DNA of 25,522 nucleotides, taken from contig CAIVDH010000440.1 of the NCBI GenBank assembly GCA_903904635.1, positions 1 through 25,522 of the forward strand, in the 5' to 3' direction. The stretch comes from an uncultured Burkholderiales bacterium. GTDB taxonomy: Bacteria; Pseudomonadota; Gammaproteobacteria; Burkholderiales; Burkholderiaceae_D. The notes below the pieces were generated by a model. It was given only the letters and a program-made list of their open reading frames with translations. It did not search any database and was not told the origin of the DNA. The position numbers and the translations under genes were made by a program. Numbering within the stretch: position 1 is the first letter of the stretch; each line of letters starts with the position of its first letter. This document shows, piece after piece, positions 7,409 to 14,530 of the stretch.

Positions 7409-8800
7409 ATGAGGTTAAATTCATCAGCTAGTTTTGCACTCCTTTTGATGTGCTTGATTGCACTAGGTGGATGCGCGCAATTTTCTGCCGATGGTGGTGT
7501 GGGCAAAGTATCAGATCTTGCCGGTCACAATATTGCGCGAGTCACTGACGCGACAAGTGCGAAAAAAATAGCCGATGAAACGCGTTTGGCGCTCGCTCAG
7601 GAATTAACTGCCGATGCGGCAGTTCGCATTGCGCTACTAAACAATCAAGCCCTGCAGGCAAGTCTGGCCGAGCTCGGTATATCCGAAGCAGATCTGGTGC
7701 GCGCAGGGCGTCTGCCGAATCCCTTCCTGAGTTTTTCACGCTTATCAAGTACCAATGTAGAGATAGAGCGCGCCATAGGCTTTGATTTTCTTGCGCTCTT
7801 GACTATGCCCAAGCGCATCAAAATAGAACGTCAGCGTTTTCTCCAAGTACAGCAGCAGGCAGCACTGCAGGCAGTGCAACTTGCGATCAATACCCGGCGT
7901 GCCTATTTCAATGCCGTAGCAGCAACTGAGACCGCATATTATTTGCAGCAGGCGACAGAGGCCACCGCTGCAGGCGCAGAGCTCGCTGCCGAAATGAAAA
8001 AAGCCGGTAACTGGAGTGCGCTCGATGCGATGCGTCAGCAGGCTTTGTTTAATGATGCGCTCACACAAAGCGAGTTGGCCGGGCAGGCCAGGTTGGCAGC
8101 GGTCGAAGCCTTAAGTCAGTTGCTGGGCCAAGACGATGCCGCAGCGCTTAAATTGCCCGCGCGTTTGCCAGTCATACCAGCGGCGTTAGAAAAAATTGAG
8201 AATCCCGCGCAACTGGCCATTGATCAAAGACTGGATGTGCAAATCGCGCGCACGAATACGATTGCGCTGGCTGAGGCATTGGGGCTGGCAAAATCCACAG
8301 CGATGGTGGATGCGATCCGCCTGACTTATCAAAATAAAAGTGCTACCGGCGAGCCGCTTGCTGATGGATTTGGTGTGTCACTGATGTTGCCGCTGTTTGA
8401 CTGGACGCATGCCAAAAGCCGGCGCGCACAGGAGCAATATTTGCAGGCGGTGTATCGCAGCGCGGATGTAGCGATACGCGCGCGTTCTGATGCCCGCACT
8501 GCTTATGCGGCTCGTAAAACAGCCCATGCGTTAGCGCTGCATTATCGAGATACCGTAGTGCCGACACGCAAACAGATTTCAGATGAAACCCTGCTGCGCT
8601 ATAACGGTATGCTAATTAGCGTATTTGAATTATTGATCGATGCGCGCAATCAGATATTGGCAGTTAATTCATCTATACAAGCATCACGTGATTACTGGCT
8701 TGCAGAATCTAACTGGCAAATGGCTTTGCATGGCGGCGCAATCGTCATGAATGCATCGCCTGCGGCCGCACCTGTTGCGGCTATGCCTTTGGGGCATTAA
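7409..8800 (+). CDS. TolC-family outer-membrane efflux lipoprotein
   Basis: 463 residues from the ATG at 7409; in-frame TTG codons upstream are unlikely because the ATG begins a clean lipoprotein signal with lipobox LGGC (Cys22). The body is Ala/Gln/Leu-rich helix with two repeats of the outer-membrane factor type: ALLNNQALQASLAELGISEADLVRAG opens the first, and GVSLMLPLFDWTHAKSRRAQEQY marks the second. Such trimeric channels export metals or drugs together with an RND or ABC pump. No inner-membrane pump or membrane-fusion gene is next to it. It is instead followed, 11 bases later, by a multicopper oxidase and two more copper proteins, so copper export or another periplasmic copper role is inferred. 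Confidence 0.85.
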   Translation: MRLNSSASFALLLMCLIALGGCAQFSADGGVGKVSDLAGHNIARVTDATSAKKIADETRLALAQELTADAAVRIALLNNQALQASLAELGISEADLVRAGRLPNPFLSFSRLSSTNVEIERAIGFDFLALLTMPKRIKIERQRFLQVQQQAALQAVQLAINTRRAYFNAVAATETAYYLQQATEATAAGAELAAEMKKAGNWSALDAMRQQALFNDALTQSELAGQARLAAVEALSQLLGQDDAAALKLPARLPVIPAALEKIENPAQLAIDQRLDVQIARTNTIALAEALGLAKSTAMVDAIRLTYQNKSATGEPLADGFGVSLMLPLFDWTHAKSRRAQEQYLQAVYRSADVAIRARSDARTAYAARKTAHALALHYRDTVVPTRKQISDETLLRYNGMLISVFELLIDARNQILAVNSSIQASRDYWLAESNWQMALHGGAIVMNASPAAAPVAAMPLGH

Positions 8801-8811
8801 TAGGAACGCTG

Positions 8812-10167
8812 ATGGTCTCTCGTAGAAATTTTCTCTCTGGTGCTGCTGCTACGGCGGCGACAGTGGCTATAGCTGCAGGAGCGGTTAGCCGCGCTGCTGC
8901 CGGTGCGCTGCCTGAAGCGGCCAGCATCACGCATGCGCGCACGATGCCGCCGCCTTTACCTAAAGATGGGCGGCCGTTTTATCCGGTCGTTACATTAAAC
9001 GGCTGGAGCGCGCCATGGCGCATGAAAAATGGCTGGAAAGAATTTCATCTGGTTGCTGAAATTGTGGAGCGCGAAATTGCGCCCGGCATGACAGCCAGGC
9101 TGTGGGGTTATAACGGATCTAGTCCCGGCCCCACTATAGAAGTGGTGGAAGGCGATAAGGTGCGCTTGTTTGTCACTAATAAGCTGCCTGAGCACACCAC
9201 CATACACTGGCATGGCCAGCGTCTGCCGAATGGCATGGATGGTGTGGGTGGCCTGACGCAGCCGCAGATCGCGCCGGGTAAAACATTTGTGTATGAATTT
9301 GAAGCGCGTCGCGCCGGTACCTTCATGTATCACCCGCATGCTGATGAAATGGTGCAGATAGCCATGGGCATGATGGGTCTGTGGATCACACACCCCAAAG
9401 ATCCGCAGCATAGGCGTGTAGATAGGGATTTCGCATTTTTGATGAATGCCTATGATATAGACCCGGGTAGCTTTAAGCCGCGTACCAACACCATGCTGGA
9501 TTTTAATATTTGGACCTGGAACAGTCGCGTGTTTCCCGGTATTGCTTCATTACCGTGCCGCCTCAATGACCGTGTGCGCATACGCATAGGCAATCTGACG
9601 ATGACGAATCATCCTATACATTTGCACGGTGCCGAATTTGAAGTCACGGGTACGGATGGTTGCTGGGTGCCTGAGACTGCGCGAGTACCTGAAGTGACGG
9701 TCGATATCGGTGTGGGTCAGATGCGCGCGATAGAATTTCATGCCACCGAGCCCGGTGACTGGGCATTTCATTGTCACAAATCCCATCACACCATGAATGC
9801 GATGGGACATAACGTGCCCAACATGATCGGTGTTGATCAGCGCAAGGCGGCAGCGCGCATTAACAAATTAATTCCTGACTATATGGCCATGGGCAGCAAA
9901 GGTATGGCCGAGATGGGTGAAATGGAAATGCCTTTGCCCGTGAATACCTTGCCGATGATGACGGGCACAGGTCCGTTCGGTCGCATAGAGATGGGCGGTA
10001 TGTTCACGACTGTGAAAGTCAGAAAAAATCAAAAAGTGGGCGACTATACCGATCCGGGCTGGTATGACGCACCCGCAGGGACGCGTGCTTATGAATTGAC
10101 TTCTGATCGCGCTATAGAGCCGGCAGATAAAATAAATCATGACGGTCATCAGCACGGTAAAGGATAA
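8812..10167 (+). CDS. Tat-exported two-domain multicopper oxidase (laccase-like)
   Basis: 451 residues, with AGGA before the start. Twin-arginine signal SRRNFLSG, then an Ala-rich hydrophobic stretch to about residue 31. All four copper motifs are present: HWHG (H132, H134), HPH (H174, H176), HPIHLHG (H267, H270, H272) and HCHKSHHTMNAM (H320, C321, H322, H326, axial M331). Only about 90 residues separate the second and third motifs, far fewer than in three-domain CopA/CueO enzymes, so this is a two-domain oxidase with the type 1 copper in domain 2 and no Cys for one in domain 1. After residue 340 a Met-rich tail (MAMGSKGMAEMGEMEM and following) and a His-containing C-terminus could bind copper. 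A likely role is Cu(I) oxidation or detoxification in the periplasm. Confidence 0.9.
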   Translation: MVSRRNFLSGAAATAATVAIAAGAVSRAAAGALPEAASITHARTMPPPLPKDGRPFYPVVTLNGWSAPWRMKNGWKEFHLVAEIVEREIAPGMTARLWGYNGSSPGPTIEVVEGDKVRLFVTNKLPEHTTIHWHGQRLPNGMDGVGGLTQPQIAPGKTFVYEFEARRAGTFMYHPHADEMVQIAMGMMGLWITHPKDPQHRRVDRDFAFLMNAYDIDPGSFKPRTNTMLDFNIWTWNSRVFPGIASLPCRLNDRVRIRIGNLTMTNHPIHLHGAEFEVTGTDGCWVPETARVPEVTVDIGVGQMRAIEFHATEPGDWAFHCHKSHHTMNAMGHNVPNMIGVDQRKAAARINKLIPDYMAMGSKGMAEMGEMEMPLPVNTLPMMTGTGPFGRIEMGGMFTTVKVRKNQKVGDYTDPGWYDAPAGTRAYELTSDRAIEPADKINHDGHQHGKG

Positions 10168-10204
10168 ATTTAAGACTGTAGAATTTTTTTAAGGATAAGT
10201 AAAC

Positions 10205-10663
10205 ATGAAACGACGCAAGCTATTGCAGGCTGGCCTCATCAGTCTGTTGTTACCGGTGATTACGCAAGCGCACCCTAAACTTTTCGTTGAGGTTTACAAG
10301 ACGCCGGGTTGCGGCTGCTGTAAAGACTGGATTGCGCATCTGGAGCAAAATGGTTTCAAGGTGGTGGCGCATGATGTGCCGGATACGGCACCTTATCGGA
10401 CGCGTTACGGTGTGCCCAAAGAATTATCGTCTTGCCATACCGGCGTTATTGATGGCTATGCGCTTGAGGGGCATGTGCCTGCGTCAGAAATCAAGCGCTT
10501 ACTGACTGAGCGTCCCAAGGCACGTGGCTTGTCGGTGCCGGGTATGCCGGTTGGTACCCCGGGCATGGAAGTCGAGGGCACGCGACGTGATGCTTATGAT
10601 GTGGTGTTATTTGGAGCTGATGGCAGCCGTAAAGTTTTTCGCAGTTATGCTGCCCAGCCCTGA
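10205..10663 (+). CDS. DUF411 (CopG-like) periplasmic copper-associated protein
   Basis: 152 residues, with AAGGAT ahead of the ATG. An N-terminal signal (MKRRKLLQAGLISLLLPVITQA) is followed by VEVYKTPGCGCCKDW with Cys36, Cys38 and Cys39, plus a conserved Cys77-His78 (ELSSCHTG) and His90 (EGHVP). This is the DUF411 pattern, a thioredoxin-like fold found in copper and mercury resistance clusters; CopG-type members bind copper and may do redox chemistry on it. It sits 37 bases after the multicopper oxidase and 18 before the CusF-like gene, in one apparent copper operon. Confidence 0.88.
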   Translation: MKRRKLLQAGLISLLLPVITQAHPKLFVEVYKTPGCGCCKDWIAHLEQNGFKVVAHDVPDTAPYRTRYGVPKELSSCHTGVIDGYALEGHVPASEIKRLLTERPKARGLSVPGMPVGTPGMEVEGTRRDAYDVVLFGADGSRKVFRSYAAQP

Positions 10664-10681
10664 TAGTAAAGGCTTATTTAG

Positions 10682-11008
10682 ATGAAGTATTTTGTAAGCA
10701 GTATATTTTTTTTGGCGCTTGTTGCTTTGATGCCTGCCATGTCGGTGCAAGCCAATACGGATGTTGTGCGGATGGCAGAAGAAGGTGCAATGAGCTCAGG
10801 CGAAGTGCGAAAGATTGATCTTCAGGCGGGCAAGCTGACAATCAAACATGGACCTATCGTTAACCTGGATATGGCTGCAATGACGATGGCGTTTCGTGTT
10901 AAGGAGCCGGCGGTGCTGGAATCATTAAAGGTCGGCGACAAAATACGTTTTGTCGCCGAGCGTATTAATGGCAGTCTGATGGTGACTTACATAGAACGTA
11001 CAGAATAG
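10682..11008 (+). CDS. CusF-like periplasmic copper/silver carrier with Trp-to-Met substitution
   Basis: 108 residues: signal peptide to about residue 24 (ending VQA), then a small beta-barrel domain with the CusF motif. CusF of E. coli binds Cu(I) or Ag(I) through His36, Met47 and Met49 with Trp44 stacked on the metal. Here the equivalents by spacing are His56 (IKHGPI), Met67 and Met69 (MTMAF), but the Trp44 position is Met64, giving HGPIVNLDMAAMTM. The last gene of the copper operon, it is likely to pass copper in the periplasm. No CusA, CusB or CusC-type RND set is adjacent apart from the TolC-type gene upstream. Confidence 0.88.
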   Translation: MKYFVSSIFFLALVALMPAMSVQANTDVVRMAEEGAMSSGEVRKIDLQAGKLTIKHGPIVNLDMAAMTMAFRVKEPAVLESLKVGDKIRFVAERINGSLMVTYIERTE

Positions 11009-11025
11009 TTTGGTCTGCGCTATTA

Positions 11026-11062
11026 ATCATCACGATCATTAATCATTAATGATTGTGATGAT
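11026..11062. terminator. Long hairpin between convergent copper genes
   Basis: Positions 11026-11042 pair with 11046-11062 over 17 base pairs (one G-T wobble) around a three-base loop. The stem begins ATCATCAC and ends GTGATGAT. It overlaps the last codons and stop of the PCu(A)C gene and follows the cusF-like stop by 17 bases. It is symmetrical, so it could end transcription from both sides, but the stem is AT-rich and there is no clean T-run, so efficiency is uncertain. Confidence 0.6.
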
Positions 11063-11549
11063 CATGATTATTCATCCCATCTTTATTTTCTGATGGCTTA
11101 GCGTGCGCCTCTTTGTCACTGACATGAACAACAATTTTCACTTTTCCAGCTTTGCTGAAAGTGAGCATCATTGGAAGTTTATCGCCTGCCTGCAGAGGCT
11201 TTTTCAGTCCTAGCAGCATGATGTGATAACCCTCACCCGGCTTCATGCTCACTTGTGCGCCTGCTTTGATTTCCAGGCCCTCAACTGCGCGCATTTTCAT
11301 TACATCGCCTTCCATGCTCATGCTATGTATTTCTACAGAGGTGGCCGCAGGCGAACTGGCTGCTATTAGCTTGTCATCGGTTTTGCCATTATTTTCAATC
11401 TGCATATAAGCTGCACCGTTGGTTTGGCCAGCGGTGGTGGCGCGTGCGTGAGGATGTTCGATTTCAAGGCTGCCAATTTTGAAGCTGTGCGCAAATGCGA
11501 CTGAGCTCGCCAGAAGAGCTACGATTGCAACGATGGATTTTAATGACAT
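11046..11549 (-). CDS. PCu(A)C periplasmic copper chaperone
   Basis: 167 residues from the ATG at 11549. The ATG at 11555 is rejected because an AAGGA sits directly against it, while the same AAGGA is six bases before 11549. A signal peptide ends near AFA-HS (residues 20-21). The domain is the PCu(A)C (DUF461) cupredoxin-like fold: HPHARATTAGQTNGAAYMQI, ASSPAATSVEIHSMSMEGDVMKMR with H75, M77, M84 and M86 as likely Cu(I) ligands, and PGEGYHIMLLGLKKPL. The family delivers Cu(I) to the CuA centre of cytochrome oxidase with Sco proteins, fitting the cox locus downstream. A C-terminal His-rich tail (NNHDHHNH) is an additional probable copper site. Convergent with the cusF-like gene. Confidence 0.92.
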   Translation of the reverse strand: MSLKSIVAIVALLASSVAFAHSFKIGSLEIEHPHARATTAGQTNGAAYMQIENNGKTDDKLIAASSPAATSVEIHSMSMEGDVMKMRAVEGLEIKAGAQVSMKPGEGYHIMLLGLKKPLQAGDKLPMMLTFSKAGKVKIVVHVSDKEAHAKPSENKDGMNNHDHHNH

Positions 11550-11588
11550 GAGCATTCCTTAAAAATTAAAAAACTGATTGCAGGGTAA

Positions 11589-11606
11589 ATTATAGGCCTC
11601 TGAGGC
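11589..11606 (-). promoter_or_regulatory. Candidate promoter with palindrome for the PCu(A)C gene
   Basis: On the minus strand a perfect TATAAT (11594 to 11589) is followed about 40 bases later by the chaperone ATG. Immediately upstream, in the spacer where a regulator would bind, is the palindrome GCCTC-A-GAGGC (11606 to 11596). No good -35 hexamer is present at 17 bases, which fits an activator-dependent promoter, but the assignment is tentative. Confidence 0.4.
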
Positions 11607-11620
11607 AGGTCGGCTACTTA

Positions 11621-12091
11621 TCATGCGCCGCCCAAAAACCCGTTCTGACGCCAGGCTTCATACACCACCACTGCCACGGTGTTGGATAAATTCAGGCTGC
11701 GATTATCTGGTCGCATGGGCAGGCGCAGTCTTTGTGGCTCTGGAAATGAAGCGCGTAATTCAGGCGCAAGCCCGCGTGTTTCTGCACCAAACACAAATAT
11801 ATCGCCGGCCTGAAAATGCGTGTCTGCAAAATTTTTTGAGCCGTGCGTGGTCATGGCAAACATGCGGGTTTTATCTGGTTTTATTTGTTGTATAAAAGTA
11901 TTCCAGTCGGCGTGTACTTGCATGTTTGCATAGTCGTGATAATCAAGTCCGGCACGCCGCATCTTCGCATCATCAAGAGGAAAGCCCAGCGGCTCGATTA
12001 AATGTAATTGCGCGCCGGTGTTGGCGCACAGACGAATGATGTTGCCGGTGTTGGGTGGAATTTCTGGTTCTACCAATACAACATGAAACAA
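11621..12091 (-). CDS. trmL: tRNA (cytidine(34)-2'-O)-methyltransferase
   Basis: 156 residues of the SPOUT (SpoU) family, the usual TrmL length. The hallmark motifs are VEPEIPPNTGNIIRLCANTG at the N-terminus, IFVFGAETRGL for SAM binding in the knot, and LPMRPDNRSLNLSNTVAVVVYEAWRQ at the C-terminus. TrmL methylates the wobble 2'-O of tRNA-Leu isoacceptors in the cytoplasm. It lies 26 bases downstream of comF on the same strand, with which it probably forms an operon. Confidence 0.95.
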   Translation of the reverse strand: MFHVVLVEPEIPPNTGNIIRLCANTGAQLHLIEPLGFPLDDAKMRRAGLDYHDYANMQVHADWNTFIQQIKPDKTRMFAMTTHGSKNFADTHFQAGDIFVFGAETRGLAPELRASFPEPQRLRLPMRPDNRSLNLSNTVAVVVYEAWRQNGFLGGA

Positions 12092-12117
12092 GATGTTCTC
12101 CTGCTAAAAATAAAAAT

Positions 12118-12891
12118 TCAGCGTAAGGGTGTACGCGCAAATACCAAATTGGTGACGCGCGCTGCACCGTAACGCTTGAGGCAGGCGGCCAATTCATTAA
12201 GGGTGTGCCCGGTGGTCATAACATCGTCCACCACAATAATATGTTTATTTTTTATGGATGGTGCATTAGGTGAAACGATAAATGCGCCGCGCATGTTAAC
12301 CCGTCTTTCTTTTAATAATAGTCCTGCCTGTGCAGGGGTTTCACGTACCCGCAAGCAGAGTTGCAGCGCTAGCGGCAGCTTGAGGTGGTTTGCCAGTGGC
12401 TTTGCGATTTCAGTAGCTTGATTGAATCCACGCTCTGCAAGTCGCGCCGAGGACAAAGGTACGCCTGTAATTAGATCGGCTTTAAGGCCCCCTTGCAGCA
12501 ATATGGTGTCACGCAACAGCTTCGCGAATGCTGATGCTAGTGCCAGACGCGCATTAAATTTTAAGTCCTGTACTAGCTGATCAACTGGCGCGGCGTAATC
12601 GCACACCACGATACTCGCATCAAAGGCCGGCGCATCAGACTGACATGCGCCGCACGCAACCCCATCTGCGCTATGTTTTAGTTTACGCGCGCAAACCGGA
12701 CAGCGGTCGTTTTCCGGTTTGAAAAAATGTTCGCTACAATTTTTACATACGCAGTGATTGCTGCCAGTGCTTGCGCCGCGGGTGATTGCCCCGCACAGTG
12801 CACAGTGGCCCGGGAGCAGGCTGTCGAGCATTCTGCGCACACTTGAGCCAAATACATTTGAGATTGAATGTTTAAGCAGATGGGCAGGCAT
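12118..12891 (-). CDS. comF: ComF/GntX-family phosphoribosyltransferase-like protein
   Basis: 257 residues. Cys pairs typical of the ComF zinc region: C30-x2-C33, C47/C49/C52, C64-x2-C67 and C80-x2-C83. The C-terminal half is a PRTase fold with the PRPP loop VVDDVMTTGHT at about 220-230. Family members are linked to DNA uptake (ComF, single-stranded DNA handling) or growth on external DNA; the biochemical role is not settled. The start at 12891 lacks a visible ribosome binding site; an ATG at 12831 (LDSLLPGHCALCG) would give a more usual short N-terminus. Divergent from the BioC-like gene. Confidence 0.88.
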   Translation of the reverse strand: MPAHLLKHSISNVFGSSVRRMLDSLLPGHCALCGAITRGASTGSNHCVCKNCSEHFFKPENDRCPVCARKLKHSADGVACGACQSDAPAFDASIVVCDYAAPVDQLVQDLKFNARLALASAFAKLLRDTILLQGGLKADLITGVPLSSARLAERGFNQATEIAKPLANHLKLPLALQLCLRVRETPAQAGLLLKERRVNMRGAFIVSPNAPSIKNKHIIVVDDVMTTGHTLNELAACLKRYGAARVTNLVFARTPLR

Positions 12892-12957
12892 ACTGTTTGT
12901 GTTTGTGCGTGTAAACTGCGCTGCATTATCCCATTGCTGAAACCAAGCCGGCGCTTT

Positions 12958-13902
12958 ATGTCACCTCACTCCAATGAAATGTCTGGTAACAGTCGCCAGA
13001 GCGCACCGATTTCGATAGCGCGGGTCAGGCAATTATTTTCAAGAACAGAGCGCGTTGCAGAATCTCAGTTTTTACGCCGTGAAATTTCAGGCCGCATGTT
13101 CGAACGTCTTGCATTAATTAAAGCCAATCCGCTGCTAATAGTTGATGCTGGCTGCGGTGAGGGCGAAGATTTGCTGCCGCTGCACCAGTTATTTCCACAT
13201 GCCAGTCTGCTAGGCATCGATGCGTCATCCGCCATGCTAAGTAAAGCGCGCTCAGTCGTTGCCAGTGCTAAATCAGCCATGAGTCGTATTTTTAACGCTG
13301 TGTTTGGTCGCTCGCGTCCGGCGCCCGGTAGCGCCATGTTGGGCTGTGCTGACTTTGCGCGTTTGCCGCTGGCGGCTTCCAGTGTTGACCTGATCTGGTC
13401 TAATCTGGCGCTACACTGGCATCCGCAGCCTGATCTGATTTTTGCCGAATGGCGCAGAGTGATGCGGGTTGACGGCTTACTGATGTTTTCCTGTTTCGGA
13501 CCAGATAGTTTTCGACAATTGCGTGAGGCTTTTGTCAGCGTTGGAGAAAATCATGCTGTGCTGCCCTTCGTAGATTTGCATGATTTTGGCGATATGTTGG
13601 TTGATGCAGGTTTTTCCACGCCAGTTATGGATATGGAAATTCTGAATATCACTTATTCATCAACCGAGAAGCTCCTTAGGGATTTGCGCGCGATCGGCGG
13701 TAATCCTTTGATAACGCGCAGGCGTTCTCTATGGGGGCGCAAACAATGGGAGCAGTTGCTAGGTGCTTTGGAGCGTCATCGCGGGCCTGATGGTTTAATT
13801 AATTTGTCGGTCGAAGTGATTTATGGGCATGCATTTCGACCAGTGCAAACCAAAACTGCAAATGGCGAAAGCATCATAAAGTTAGACTTAAAGCGCAAGT
13901 GA
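12958..13902 (+). CDS. BioC-like SAM-dependent methyltransferase
   Basis: 314 residues from the ATG at 12958; a second in-frame ATG at 12979 is possible, and an upstream frame from 12868 overlaps comF and looks non-coding. ARVRQLFSRTERVAESQFLRREI followed by VDAGCGEGED (residues 62-71) and LGIDASSAML is the BioC/NDUFAF5 arrangement. BioC methylates malonyl-ACP to start biotin synthesis; NDUFAF5 relatives hydroxylate or methylate other targets. The segment at about 100-130 is longer than usual between the early strands. No other biotin genes are nearby, so the substrate is not proven by context. Divergent from comF. Confidence 0.7.
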   Translation: MSPHSNEMSGNSRQSAPISIARVRQLFSRTERVAESQFLRREISGRMFERLALIKANPLLIVDAGCGEGEDLLPLHQLFPHASLLGIDASSAMLSKARSVVASAKSAMSRIFNAVFGRSRPAPGSAMLGCADFARLPLAASSVDLIWSNLALHWHPQPDLIFAEWRRVMRVDGLLMFSCFGPDSFRQLREAFVSVGENHAVLPFVDLHDFGDMLVDAGFSTPVMDMEILNITYSSTEKLLRDLRAIGGNPLITRRRSLWGRKQWEQLLGALERHRGPDGLINLSVEVIYGHAFRPVQTKTANGESIIKLDLKRK

Positions 13903-13913
13903 ATGATTAGAGT

Positions 13914-13940
13914 GGAATGTAACTGGTGAGTTTCCATTCC
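13914..13940 (+). terminator. Imperfect hairpin after the BioC-like gene
   Basis: GGAATG at 13914-13919 pairs with CATTCC at 13935-13940, and inside it AACT (13921-13924) pairs with AGTT (13929-13932) around GGTG. It starts 12 bases after the stop codon. There is no strong T-run, so it is a weak terminator candidate. Confidence 0.35.
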
Positions 13941-13960
13941 TTGGTGTTAAGTGTTTCCCC

Positions 13961-13990
13961 TTGGCGAGCACTTGTCTTTTGTCTTATACT
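13961..13990 (+). promoter_or_regulatory. Candidate sigma-70 promoter of the cox operon
   Basis: TTGGCG (13961-13966) and TATACT (13985-13990) are separated by 18 bases; the hexamers match the consensus at four and five of six positions. The predicted start of transcription is around 13997, giving a leader of about 50 bases before the DUF2244 ATG. It lies in the only gap ahead of the operon. Confidence 0.5.
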
Positions 13991-14006
13991 TGTCAAGTTT
14001 TGAGCT

Positions 14007-14025
14007 GATCAATTGTGACTTGATC
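14007..14025. repeat. Inverted repeat in the cox operon leader
   Basis: GATCAA - seven bases - TTGATC, just downstream of the predicted transcription start and upstream of DUF2244. Its position would suit a repressor operator, but six-base arms could arise by chance. Confidence 0.35.
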
Positions 14026-14045
14026 TTTGGGCGAGGTGTGGTGAG

Positions 14046-14495
14046 ATGGTGACGCGTGAGTGGATTTTGAAGCAGAATTGCTCTATTTCGCCGCGCCAAC
14101 TGGCCAAAGCTTACGCGGGTTTGTGTGCCGCTTCGCTGATGGTTGCAACTTACTTTACGTTGCACGGTGCATGGGTGGTACTAGTTTTTGCAGTATTGGA
14201 AATGACGGCATTGGCAGCGGCTTTTTTGTATTTTGGCCGGCATGCAACAGACAGAGAGCATATTGCATTGAGCGATGCTCATCTGACAGTGCAGCTGATT
14301 CGCGCAGAAAAGACCCGGCAATTTAATTTGGATCCGCGTCGTACGCGCGTGGATATGCCAGAGCTGCAGCACAGATTAATCGGGCTGGAGGCCAATGGCG
14401 CCAGAGTCGAAGTAGGCAGGTTTTTGACGGATCGCAAGCGTAATGAATTTGCGCGTGAGCTCACTGCAGAGCTGCGTGCAGTACTGAACAGATAA
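14046..14495 (+). CDS. DUF2244 membrane protein
   Basis: 149 residues with the DUF2244 layout: a short cytoplasmic start (REWILKQNCSISPRQLAKAY), two closely spaced membrane segments at about residues 22-42 and 45-65, and a C-terminal soluble domain with LDPRRTRVDMPELQHRLIGLEANGARVEVGRFL. Its function is unknown. The gene is commonly the first of proteobacterial cox operons, as here, 35 bases before coxB, so a role in oxidase biogenesis is a reasonable guess. The ATG at 14046 follows a purine-rich GAGGTGTGGTGAG. Confidence 0.88.
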   Translation: MVTREWILKQNCSISPRQLAKAYAGLCAASLMVATYFTLHGAWVVLVFAVLEMTALAAAFLYFGRHATDREHIALSDAHLTVQLIRAEKTRQFNLDPRRTRVDMPELQHRLIGLEANGARVEVGRFLTDRKRNEFARELTAELRAVLNR

Positions 14496-14530
14496 TAAAC
14501 AAAATTTTTATTTAGGCTTTTGAGGACAAT

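Noticed and set aside
12868..12957. Upstream N-terminal extension of the BioC-like protein
   Set aside because: The extension overlaps the divergent comF start and encodes a Cys-rich run (VCVCACKLRC) unlike the family; the ATG at 12958 fits better.
14000..14013. FNR/Anr-like box (TTGAG...ATCAA) near the cox promoter
   Set aside because: The half-sites are separated by three bases instead of four and one half-site deviates, so it does not fit the FNR consensus.
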